The notes beneath the pieces were generated by a model. That model did no database searches. It was not told where the DNA came from and was given only the letters and a program-made list of their open reading frames with translations. A DNA stretch of 64,000 bases from Euwallacea fornicatus (Eukaryota > Arthropoda > Insecta > Coleoptera > Curculionidae): the NCBI RefSeq assembly GCF_040115645.1, contig NC_089568.1:62001-126000 (forward strand), written 5' to 3'. Shown in pieces: positions 22,320 through 32,415 of the stretch (within the stretch, counting starts at the first letter, position 1; the number at the start of each line of letters is the position of its first letter). The translations under genes and the position numbers were made by a program.

Positions 22320-23537
22320 TGAGCAGCTAGTTGTTCGAGTTGAGGTAATGTCAGCTTTTTAACTGGAGCTACTCGTGATTTCCCATTTAGAAGTCAAAGA
22401 TTGTGATTGTTAAAGCCGTCTACCAATCCTACATAGATACAAGCGCCGTAGGCCTTTTATGAGCTGTCGCTGAAGCCAAATGATGTTATCCCAATCGCGT
22501 TACCTAATATCACGTGTCTGTCTATCTTGCATTCATTTAGACATTCTAGCTGAGTCGCGAAGTCCTCCCAGAGTTGCTTAAATTCATTGGGAGCCTCGTG
22601 GTCCCAATCGAATTGCAATTTACATAGTAATTGAATAATTAGTTTGCCTCTAATCAATGTTGGCCCGATCAATCCAAGAGGATCAAAGATCTGAGAAATA
22701 GTTGACAAAGTTGTCCTCTATTACGCGAGTCGCATAGAACTTAACCTTAATGCTATACTTTAGAATATCTCGTTCGGGATCCCAATATATTCCCAAAGTT
22801 TTCAATTCCTTTTCGTTATGTGAAAAAATGAAGCTGTCAAGATTTTCGTTACCATTTGACATTAAAATCTTCTTTAATACTGTTCCACCATTCGAAGCTC
22901 ATGTCCTTAGTTTAAAATTGGCTTAGTTCATTACTTCCTTAAGTTCTTTGCAAATATCTCATGTCTCTGCTTCCGAGTTCACGCTAACTAATAAATTATT
23001 AGTACAGAAAGACTATCTTATTTTCGACCTTCGATGATACGTGCTCATATTTTGCTCTGCTAATTCTACTAAACAGCTCATGGCTTGGAAGGGCGCACTC
23101 GATGTGCCGTATATCACTGTGTTGAGTTTATAAATATGGACAAGATCCTTACCATTTGACTGCCATAATTTTTTTTTATTCTCGTTCGCTTTCCTCAATT
23201 TTTATGTATCTATACATCATTTTAATGTCTGCACTTAAAATTGTTTTTCGAAAATGTAAACGTAACAATATTATACACAGTTTGTCCTGTACGATCGAAC
23301 CTATCATCAAGATGTCATTTAACAAGATCCCCGTGTTAATTTTGCAATTCGCATGAAACTACGTGGCACTTTGTGGTGATTGAGTTTTTTACCAGTGCCC
23401 TGTGTGATAGAAAATAGCTCTTGCTGGACATAGAGTCGTCATTTTCGATTGATTCCTGTCGCGTCATGTGACCTAAAGCTTTGCACTCGGCCATAAAGTC
23501 TACATATTATTTCTTTAGTTCCTCGTTTTTCGTTAAT
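22320..23537 (-). pseudogene. BEL/Pao pol remnant: reverse transcriptase and RNase H
   Basis: Continues the pol gene found at 29974-30345 on the other side of the R1 element. Blocks include an HIYKLNTVIYGTSSAPFQA-like RT segment near 23090-23130, SQIFDPLGLIGP near 22660-22690 and GFSDSS (start of RNase H) near 22457-22480, then a SRVAPVKKLTLPQLE-type segment near 22340-22380. Many stops and frameshifts. The rest of RNase H and the integrase are missing. Confidence 0.75.
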
Positions 23538-23546
23538 TTTTTCTCC

Positions 23547-23550
<4 letters not shown>
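23538..23550. repeat. 13-bp target duplication of the R1-clade element
   Basis: TTTTTCTCCAGCT here and at 29961-29973. Each copy borders one end of the element, and BEL pol coding sequence resumes beyond both. Confidence 0.85.
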
Positions 23551-23595
<45 letters not shown>

Positions 23596-23684
23596 GAGGA
23601 GGGGGAATCTTCTTAAGACACCCGGCCTTGTCCACGACCGGGTAGTGTGGGATTCGACCGACCATTACGTCGCCCGCCTACCCA

Positions 23685-26600
23685 CTAAACCCACCTCCCC
23701 TCTTCTGCCCCGGAACCGCCTTTCGGCATTACATCAGGGCGTCCTGTTCTTCTCGAATAGGTACGGACGCGACCCCGTACACCACTCTTCTTCCTTTCAT
23801 TCTCCTTTGCAATCTTTGCCCTCAAGATTTTCTCTATCAGGCCCTCAAACGCACACCACTTGCTCTTGCTTTCCACCAGTTCATTCCCTATCGTCCGTTG
23901 GTTCAGGTCGAGTCCCCTCGCCCTCGCCTCCGCCCGATAGCCCTCCCATTCAGGACACTTCCACAGCGTGTGCTCCGGTGTGTCCTCCCTTTCGTCACAG
24001 AACCAACATTCTGCACTCCTTTCCACTCGTATTCGCTTCAGGTATTTCCCAAACACCCCGTGTCCGGTAAATACCTGAGCCAACATGTACCCGCTCTTCG
24101 TCCACTCACACTCGTACCACGCACGGATCCGGGGTATGAAGGTCTTTGCCCAACCCTCATACTTCTCCCAGTCCTGCTCCCATTCGTTCATTGCCCATTC
24201 CTTCGCCTCTCCATTCCCTTCCCACATCATGCTTCTTTCCATCACTCGTATTCTCACTGGAGGAATCTTGGCCAATGCCAACACCGCAGCGGTCGGTGCC
24301 GTTCTGTAGGCACTGGCCACCCTGAGCGCGAGCAAGCGATTTGCCCTCTCCAGGACGGCCTCGTACCCCCCATACGCTAACTCCGTCCGCCAGACTGGAG
24401 CCGCGTACAGCAGGACCGACGATGCCGCCATTACCATCATCCTCCTCCTTTCATACGCCAATCCACTCGCCCTGGGCAGAATGCCCTCGAGCTTCCCAAT
24501 CACTTTCGCTACCTTTTCGGCAGTCCGACGTACGTGCTCACCGAAGCGAGCATTTCTGCCGAACCACACTCCCAGGTGTTTCACGCATTCCTTCGTCTCG
24601 TACGAGACGTCGTCCGCTCTCAGACTCATACTTCTGATTTTCCTTCGGCCGGCCAGGAGCACAATTTCGGTTTTATCCGTAGCCATGCTAAGCCCCATGC
24701 GCTGAAACGTATCGGCGACCAGTTCCATGGCCCACCTAGTCCTCGTCTCTGGGGTTACCCCATCTTTCGCCGAGACCACCAACGCCAAGTCGTCCGCGTA
24801 GGCCACCGGAGTGACCCCTCGCGGATACTCGACTGTCAGTATCCCGTCGTAGTAGAGGTTCCACAAGACGGGGCCCAGGACGGACCCCTGAGGAACTCCA
24901 CACGACAGTTCTCGGACTCCCCCGTCAGGCAACACCAAAACCCGATCTTGCAGGTACGACTGAACTACGTTCAAGAGGTACCCGCTCACCTGGGCCCTCC
25001 TCATCACGTCGATGATTAGGTCCCAAGGCGCCGTATTAAAAGCGTTCTTAACATCAATTGTCACCATGACGCAGAAGCCCGCGTGCGTGTAGCTCTTCCC
25101 CCTGATCCCCTCAACTATCCGCATGACCGCCCGCATGGCGTCCAAGGTACTCCTGCCCTTGACGAACCCATACTGACTCTCGCTCACTATTCCACGTATA
25201 CTCGCTTCTTCCAGCAATCTGGTCTTGACCACCTTTTCGGTCACTTTTCCGAGTCCGTCCACGAGGCATATGGGCCGGTACGAGGCCTCTGCACCTGGAT
25301 CACGTTTTGGTTTCTCCATCAGCACCAGTCGAGTCCTCTTCCAGACTTTAGTGTATTCGCCCGAGGTCAAGATGCGATTTACGCAACCCACCATACCCTG
25401 GGGCACTGCCCCAAGATACAGCTTCGAGACCTCGTTCGGTAACCCGTCCAGTCCCGGAGCCTTGCGGCTCTTGAGACTCCCAACGGCCTGACGGATCTCT
25501 TCCACGGTGACTCGAGGTACGTCATTCGGCCCCACTTGCACCATTTCCCATACTACCCGCGGCTTCACCGGAAATAGCGTGTCCACCTGCCTGCGCATTT
25601 CTGCTTCGGGCAAGGGACCATTACTCAGACGGCCAAGTTTCCCGGTCACAATTTTGTAACCGAGCCCCCAGACGTCCGTCTCCAGCTCCGCACAAACTTG
25701 CTTCCACGCCTCCCTCTTGGCATTCCTTATGGACTCCTTGAGGGCCTTACGCTCTCTCTTGTATTCTTCCGCTGCACCTGTGTCTATCACACTACCTCTT
25801 CCTCTCACCCACGTCCATCTCCTTCTCGCCCTTATGCACGCTTTTCTCCTTTCGGCAACTTCATCACACCACCAGTACATCGCACGCTTCGTTTTCCCAT
25901 TGCCACTATCGCGCTTCCTCATACACTCGTCGCAGGCATCGCTTATCTCCCGAACTATTCCTTCGGGAGTTTCCACGACACCCAGATCGACTCTCTCGTT
26001 CACGTACCGGTCCACTTTTTCTAGACCTTTCGCACTCATCATCCATCCCCCTTTTTCCACCTTTTCTCTCCCACCATCAGACACTATCCCTCCCCGCGCT
26101 ATGCGATAGGAGATGTATCTGTGGCCACTACCACTCTCCATTCCCACTTCAACCCTCCAATCTCTCACCCAGCCACTCACCGACGCTCCCGTCATGGTCA
26201 ATCAGTGACCTGCCGTTTCGGTTGCCGAACGTCCACTCATCCCCGGTGTTGTTGGGGACGAGCTCTGCTGCGTCCAGAAACTCCACCAGGACCCGTCCGT
26301 AAGCATTGGTCACCCCAGAGCCGAACCGCCCACTCTTAGCGTTCAGGTCCCCGGCAATGAGGACCCTCCTGCTGTCACGCCCCCTGACGCACCCCCCCAA
26401 CCGATCGAGCCACGCCGAGAAATCGGCGGTGCTCTTGTTCGGGGAGAAGTACGCGGAGACGAGAGCGATGCCGTCCAGCTCCGCAACAACGAACCCCCGG
26501 TCCCGGTGGATCGACTTCACCCTCACACCCGGCGCAAGCCAGATGAAGGCGTCATCGACCCTGTCCCGGACGAGATCCGTCCCAGCGACGCACGGCTCTT

Positions 26601-26727
26601 GACCGAGCACCACATGGATGCCCTGCTCCCTGACCACCTGGTACATGAGGTCCGTCGCGAGACGGCCCCTGTCCAGGTTGATCTGCAGGCACCGCAGTTC
26701 CCCGTTAGACGCCATGATCCCAAACAT
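23685..26727 (-). pseudogene. R1-1 ORF2: endonuclease and reverse transcriptase
   Basis: The endonuclease part (26149-26727) has LQINLDRGR, a GQEP active-site Glu, AGDLNAKSGRFGS and a RSLID segment. The large open part (23685-26201, 838 codons) has the RT: KAPGLDGLP, SYRPICLVDG, TIDVKNAFNT, GVPQGSVLGP and VAYADDLAL at about residue 467, so the catalytic Asp pair is present. Near the C-terminus is a CWFCDEREDTPEHTLWKC Cys-His motif, usual for R1-type ORF2. The two parts are out of frame; the shift is at about 26196-26205, where the GAC-containing stretch looks shortened. Apart from this the gene is open throughout. Confidence 0.9.
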
Positions 26728-26782
26728 ACTCCACGCTCACGCACACGCGCATTCACACGCACTCACCCACTCGTGTCCGCGC

Positions 26783-29029
26783 CTAGTCCTTCCGCTGCCC
26801 TTCCCCGCCGCTCACCATGGACCTGAAGAATCTGGTAGACGGTGAAACATCCATCTTCTTCCCCGGGCCCGGTGTGGACGTCTCTGTCGGCTCCTCCCCG
26901 GCATCCAGTACCCTCTCCGCGCCCTTGGGCTTCCCCTCGGCCTCGGACGTGCCCCCATCCTTGGGTTTCCCCTTGGCCTCGGGCTCGCCCCCAGCCTTAG
27001 GTTTCCCCTTGGGCTCGGGCTCGCCCCCAGCCCTGGGTTTCCCCTTGGCCTCGGGCTCGCCCCCAGCCTTGGGTTTCCCCCCAGCTTTAGGCTCCCCCGT
27101 GGCCCCGCTGATCGCTCCGCACCCTAGTGCCCCGGCACTGTGCCCCCCTGTGTTGCACAAGGGGCAGAACCTATCCGCGCGGCAGGCCGCGGCCTTATGG
27201 CCCCCCTGCGCGCACCTGTGAGCGGTTCACCCCCTTGCATTCCCCCGCTCTATGGCCTCTTTCCCAGCAGCGGTAACAGCGGCCTGTCTCTCGCCTCTCT
27301 CTCAGCCGGCACCGTGAGATGCCGACCTTGATGTCCGAGATCTTCGGCAGTGCCACCGCAGCCTCTCCTTCCGCGAGAAGGGTGGCGGTTTGGCAGCTCC
27401 CAAAACTGGGACGCAGACTGAGCAGCCGCAGTCGCCCCTGCCCCACCCCAGCCGCGGTCGCCACCGCCCCCACCACCTCCTCGACCGTAGTCACCCCGTC
27501 CAGTCCATGGACGAGGAAGGCCACGGCTGTCCCGGCTCCCCCTCTCACTCTCCGTCCTCCCAGCTCCTTAGAGAGCAGCTCGCTCAGCTGCTCCCCCTTA
27601 CCCCCCTTTGGCACGGTCAGGAGCACCTCTCCCTTCTTTGTCTCCCTGACCGTGCCCGCCTTCACCTCCGTTCCCCCCTTGGCCACCACCTGCCTCACCT
27701 TTCGGAGAGCGTCCAAATAGGAGGTCCCCTCCTCTCGCGCGACGAAGATGACGTCCTCCTCCTCCTTAGGTACCGCCACCCTCGCCTCTCCCTCCTTTCC
27801 TCCCGGCACATAGAAGCGGAGTCTGATCCCGCTCCCCGCCGCCGCAAGCTCCCCCAGCTTCCTCAGCTTCCCGGGATCGGATCCCGGGACCTGAGGGATA
27901 ACCACCCCCGTCCTCCCCTCCATCTGAGCGGTTCGAACGAGCTCCCTCAGCGCTCCGTAAACCGCCTCGGGACTCATCTCCCCACCCAGCTGTCGGTAGA
28001 AGACGAAGCGCTCCTGCGTCTCCATCCTCCCCCCCCTGCGCATCCGGCAGGACTGCACAAGGAAGGGCATAGTCCCCTCCTCCTGGTCCCCCCCTAGGTT
28101 CGCCAACTCTGGAAGCATGGCCAGGATCCGCCCTTTGGCCGCACTGTCCCCCGCCCCAACAATAACCGCCATATCCCTGCGGTACCCCTCTGAGAAGGGG
28201 TCACCGCGGACCGTCTCCGTCAGCGAGAACAAACCCGCCTCCCACCTTTCCCAGATCGCCGCACGCAGCTCCCCGGAATCGACCAGGAGGCGGATTCGCT
28301 CCCGCTGTTCCGCCGTTCTCCTTTCCTCCTCCGTCTCCGTCTGGACCCTGCAGGTAGCCGTTTCGACCCCCTCCCTGCGCGCCTTCTCGGATTCCTCCAG
28401 TCTCCCTCTCAGCCTTTCGACTTCCCTCCTGAGGCTCTCTTTTTCCTCCTCCTCCCTCTCCTCCGTGCGCATCGCGTTCCGCAGAGAGCTCCTTAATGCC
28501 CTCATGGCATTATTGAGGTCCTCCGTGGACCTATGCCCCCTCTTGATGACCCGGTCCAAGTCCTCTACCCTGGCCAGGATCCCCTCCAGCGACGAACCCC
28601 CCGTAAACGAGAGGGAAAAGCTCTCTTCCGCCCTCCTTCGCTTTTCTCCTTTTGGAGTACTTGCCGAAGGAGGCATCTCATTCGAGAAAGCAAAGGAGAG
28701 TTCCTCCCTCTTCGCTCCCTCATCCATTCCACACACACCACTCACTCCACTCACACCACTCATCTCATCCCCTCCATTCACCTGTCTCTCCTTCCCGCTG
28801 CTTCCCTCTCCTTTCCCCTTCGGTGGGGTACGCTTTAGTTTCGCGCTCCTCGCGAACCCCTCCCTCGTCTACATCCTCTCCCATTTCTCCGGTAGGCTGG
28901 ATTGCCTAGAGTGTTTCTGGCCCTCCCCAGAATCCTTGGGGCCAGCGCAGGCTACCGGGGCTCTCACCCGGTCAGAACCTACGGCGGGACTAACACCCGC
29001 CTGGGGTACTCTGTTTTGCGATTCACTCA
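26783..29029 (-). pseudogene. R1-1 ORF1 (gag-like)
   Basis: RNA-binding gag protein. The main open part is 27195-28781 (528 codons): a charged coiled-coil region (Glu/Arg-rich, residues about 95-165), the central gag domain, and a zinc knuckle CYRCWERGHRAGEC near the end. The frame extends upstream to an ATG at 29027-29029 with one TAG in between near 28870. After about 27200 the reading shifts: a second knuckle (CAQGGHKAAAC) and CPLCNTGGHSAG are found in another frame, which continues as a 125-codon tail (26783-27160) made mostly of a Gly/Pro/Lys/Glu repeat. ORF2 begins about 56 bases beyond the tail stop. Confidence 0.85.
26925..27105. repeat. Minisatellite in the R1-1 ORF1 tail
   Basis: About five imperfect units of 36 bp and half-units of 18 bp, each encoding on the minus strand variants of GEPEAKGKPKAG. 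The unit is CTTGGCCTCGGGCTCGCC-like on the plus strand. Unit number probably varies between copies. Confidence 0.8.
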
Positions 29030-29189
29030 TCTTCATTTCATTTTTTTTTTAATTCCTTTCCCCTTATCTTTTCCATCCAGGTTAGTCTTTGGGTAAGCAC
29101 AGGATATCAGGATGGGTTCTTTCAGGATTCTGGATAATTTCAAGGACACTCCGTGGAGTCGGAATTCATCAAGGATAGGGTGATTGGAT

Positions 29190-29870
29190 AAATTGCACTT
29201 TGGGATTTAAGTGCAATTTCAGCTTAGGTATCCGTAGGCTCCCCACACCTATGTTCACTGGATGAAGGTGAACCCTAACGGGACCGCTAGGAACTGGACC
29301 CCCACCAGCCATGCATCCCGTCGGCGCGCATCCCACCTTAGGATTTGGGAGGTATTGGCCTCACCACCCGGCCACAAGGGGCCCCCACTCATCTAACTCA
29401 CCCCAGTAGGAACAGCATTTCTACCATTCCACCAGTTAGAGCAGATGTTTGCGGTCTGATCTTTGGATAGGACAAATAAGGATTCTCCTTAGAGCGGAAG
29501 TTTTCAGGAATAAAGGTAAGTTGGAGGAAACTGCACTTTGGTAGGTAAGTACAATTTCAGCTGAAGTTCCGCAGACTCGCCACGTCTGTCTTCACAGGGT
29601 GAATCTTCACGGGGTCGCTCGGAGCTGGACTTCCCTCCAGCCTTGCACCCCTTCGGCACGCACCACACCTTGGGAATTGGGAGGTAGTTATAGTGGCCTC
29701 ACCACTCGATCTCCTAGGAGCTCCCCACTCTTCCAATTTGCCCCGTCAAGACAACATTTCTGCCATCTTACCAGGACAAACCCGAAGTTTACGGTATGAT
29801 GAGCTGGTCCACGGCAGAAGTTTTCGTTCCGGACTTGCAAGTTTTAAATTGCAGCCATCACTTATCACTC
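29190..29870. repeat. Two tandem 338-bp units in the R1-1 5' UTR
   Basis: TGCACTTTGG occurs at 29194 and again at 29532, and the sequences following (a ...CAATTTCAGCT... block, GCACGC/GCGCGC-type block, GGGAGGTA, GGCCTCACCAC, ACATTTCTGCCAT-like block) match in order. The offset is 338-342 bp. Tandem 5' units occur in some LINE groups, where they act as internal promoters; that role here is inference. Confidence 0.8.
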
Positions 29871-29973
29871 CCACTAACCAAAGCCCCGCAAAGAGCCTTG
29901 GCCGTTCCCCTATCCGCCACCCGGGGGACGCGCCTGATAGGTTGCTCAACCCACAGGAACTTTTTCTCCAGCT

Positions 29974-30345
29974 ACATTAATTGTTTTAACGTTACAGTCT
30001 TTGAATCTCGGAGACTTAAGTTTGCATCATGCTTAAAGGCATATCTAACCATAAAGTTGCTACCCTTGTCGCAGGTCGTGGATTACGTAAAGTATTCTTC
30101 ACAGTAGGATTCCTCTGTCGATAAAAATTTTGGTTTATTGAATTACTCAACGTGTCAGAATTTGGTTAGCGAGTCATTTAACATTTTATTCAACATTCAC
30201 GTTGATAAGTTGCATACCGTTTTTTGAACACGCGATTTAAAAATTTCTAAATTTCCTGATATCACCCAACCTAAGGAAGTTTTTTGTAATATCGGCAACT
30301 TACTTCCTAGTCCTACTTTGCCCGAGGCCAATAAGTCCTAAAATA
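29974..30345 (-). pseudogene. BEL/Pao pol remnant: upstream part
   Basis: Minus-strand frames include a LPILQKTSLGWVISG-like block near 30245-30290 (the protease/RT boundary of Pao pol) and CEEYF near 30095-30110, followed by a segment leading straight into the R1-1 target duplication. The downstream part continues at 22320-23537. The upstream end is cut at TA 30344-30345 by a Tc1 element. Confidence 0.75.
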
Positions 30346-32180
30346 CACTGCTCCACGAAAGTAACGCACCACAACGTAACTTCTAATTTTTATTTTTATT
30401 TACCTGAATTAAGGAACAAAAAATAATTCTTTTTTAACGTCAATCAAAATGCTTTTAAATAACCGATTTTCTTTTGTACATAACATCAACTAAACCGTGA
30501 ATCAGTAAAATTTGGCATTAATAATACTGTGAAAGAAACAAGTGACTTATTAAATTTACATAAGTCCTAAAACTTATGTAACATCTTGCAAATTTAATAG
30601 CGGGTATTTTCACCTCTGCTTCTAATCGTGTCCTGACAACGACGATTCATGCTTAGAACCAGGATGCGGATAGTGTCTTTATCCAGGTTGTTACATATTT
30701 CAATGAGAAGGCGCCCGAGATCTTCTAAATTGTTAGGCTGGTTAGGATGACTCCGCAGTTGTCGTCCTAGTATGTCCCAGACTTGTTCTATTAGATTGAG
30801 GTCGGGACTTCGAGCTGGCCAAACCATAGTCTCAATACCAACATCCAATAGGTAGTCACGAACGACTCGAGCCGTGTGGGGCCTAGCATTATCTTGCATA
30901 AACAAGAAATTGTGACCAATGTAGGGAGCAAATGGGACAAAGTGGTCTTCTAGGATGTTCGAAATGTACTGATCAGCATTCAAAGTTCCGTTGTTTAACA
31001 CTACTAAGTCAGTGCGTGCTGTCAAAGAAATTTCACCTGTCTTGGGGGGAATTCTGTCATTCCCCTGGACAATGTAGTAGTTAGTGGGTTCAGCTTCCGC
31101 GGCTGGTTCTAAACCTTTTGTTACCGAAGGACCACTCTCGTTTTTGTCAGACCGAAAGAAACTGAGTTAAATTGAATTGCTTGATTGACTTTTTGAATTT
31201 GTATATTAACAAAGCTCAACAGTTAGTTTCCACTACCCTTCCTTTGTCACACGGTAACAACCTTTTATTGAATTACTGAAATTGGACGTCCTCCACGGTA
31301 CCAGGGATTGGTCCTTTGTTTGCCTCTAGTTGGGTTTTTTTTTCTTGAAATCACCAGGGTTTACAACCTTTTCTACGACTATTGCTAATTGCAACCAATA
31401 TCACAGATGTACTGCCATGGGATTCTTGGAAAATTTTTACAGTGTAAATTTTTTTTCTATCGGCAATAAACTACTTCAAGGGACACCATTATGGGAAAGT
31501 TTCCAGGGTTATGATACCCTTTCGCTATGGTTTATTGCCGACATTTGGCATTCCCGAAAAAGTCAGATTGTTTTCAGACACCACCCCACACCATAACTGA
31601 TCCTCCACCGAACAACGTTGTGTTCATCATGTTACATTGGGTATATCATTCATTTGGTCTTCTAAAAACACGATCTCGTCTGTCGCAAGTATAGAGACAA
31701 AATCGCGACTCATCTATCCAAAGAACTCGTTCCCAATCAGCATCTTCCCATTGCACATGATTTGTTGCAAACTGTAATCGGACTCTGCGGTGATCCACAG
31801 TTAACACTGGACCTCGGGCTGGAATACGAGGACGCAAGTTTGCTTCCAGAAGACGTTGCCGCATTGTTTCCAGACTTATTCGATGGTTATGTGCATTTTC
31901 AAGCTCGGATTGTAACAATCTTGTTGTCACAAACCTTTGCCTAAGCGCGGAAAGCCTTAAAAAACGATCTTCACGAGGAGTCGTGACGCGGTTTCTGCCT
32001 TGTCCTGCTCTTCTGGCATGGTCACCCGTTTCTCTGTAGCAGTCAATCATACGCGATACGGATGTATGGGACACACCAAATCTTTCTCCTATTCGCCAAT
32101 AATTCTATCCCTCTTCATGCAGTACGACCGCTTGGGCACTTTCAGCAGGTGTCAAATTTCTGGATTGCGGTTGCATGATA
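30346..32180 (-). pseudogene. Tc1 transposase (Tc1-A), split by a solo LTR
   Basis: DD34E Tc1 element. Its left end reads CACTGCTCCACGAAAGTAACGC after TA 30344-30345. The N-terminal part (31600-32177, minus) has an HTH with VSHTSVSRMIDCYRETGD, and VLWIDESRFCL with the first catalytic Asp. The C-terminal part (30594-31033) has FMQDNARPHTA (second Asp) and WPARSPDLNLIEQVWD with the catalytic Glu, 34 residues apart, ending RSRGENTRY. Between them lies a 543-bp LTR; the frame joins in phase across it. One stop (HEEG followed by a stop) lies in the HTH region. The right end was not found. Confidence 0.85.
31038..31580. repeat. Solo LTR in Tc1-A, 543 bp
   Basis: Begins TGTCTTGG and ends TTTCAGACA on the plus strand, so the ends are TGTCT...AGACA. 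Flanks are TCACC (31033-31037) and CCACC (31581-31585), a 5-bp target duplication with one change. The unmutated flank restores the normal MVWGG motif of the Tc1 gene. No coding sequence; the family is unknown. Confidence 0.8.
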
Positions 32181-32375
32181 CAATTCGAAGGGGCTACTAT
32201 CAAATTTACGTATGTACATTTTACACCACACCATCAAAATTCAACCCAATATTTGAGATACAATTCATTTTAAAGGCAAAGAATTTTATCAATACCAAAC
32301 AAAAAAATTTAATAGCCAACTTATGGTTCGCATAAATAAAAATTTTTTTATAGACATGGAAACTAATCCAATCTC
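32181..32375. other. Unassigned stretch between Tc1-A and Tc1-B
   Basis: AT-rich; presumably 5' flank of Tc1-A plus 3' flank of Tc1-B. I could not find the expected end of either element here. Confidence 0.3.
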
Positions 32376-32413
32376 ATCTAAGAATTTTTTTTTTCGGACC
32401 TCAAATTATCAAA
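32376..32413 (-). pseudogene. Short C-terminal piece of Tc1-B beyond the pogo insertion
   Basis: Minus-strand residues DNLRSE match the DNLIRSMP position near the end of Tc1 transposases and continue the gene at 34657-35600 if the pogo element and one TA are ignored. Confidence 0.55.
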
Positions 32414-32415
32414 TA

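Larger units (their letters stand above)
23551..29960 (-). mobile_element. R1-clade non-LTR retrotransposon, about 6.4 kb (R1-1)
   Basis: A GC-rich island in an AT-rich window. Reading on the minus strand: 5' UTR with two tandem 338-bp units, ORF1 (gag), ORF2 (endonuclease, reverse transcriptase), a short 3' UTR and an A-tail of about 43 bases at 23551-23593. A 13-bp target duplication flanks it. It sits in a BEL pol gene, not in 28S rDNA. It appears full length, with few lesions: a stop and a frameshift in ORF1 and a frameshift in ORF2. Confidence 0.9.

Noticed and set aside
24341..26109. Plus-strand open frames of 98-161 codons opposite the R1-1 ORF2
   Set aside because: Antisense to the reverse transcriptase frame, which has all expected motifs.
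27390..29052. Long plus-strand open frames (up to 311 codons) opposite the R1-1 gag
   Set aside because: They are antisense shadows caused by high GC and codon bias of the true minus-strand ORF1; the products are Ser/Pro/Leu-rich with no domain.
23551..29960. Possible rDNA location because of the R1-type element
   Set aside because: No 28S sequence flanks either end; BEL pol coding sequence lies on both sides and a 13-bp duplication is present.
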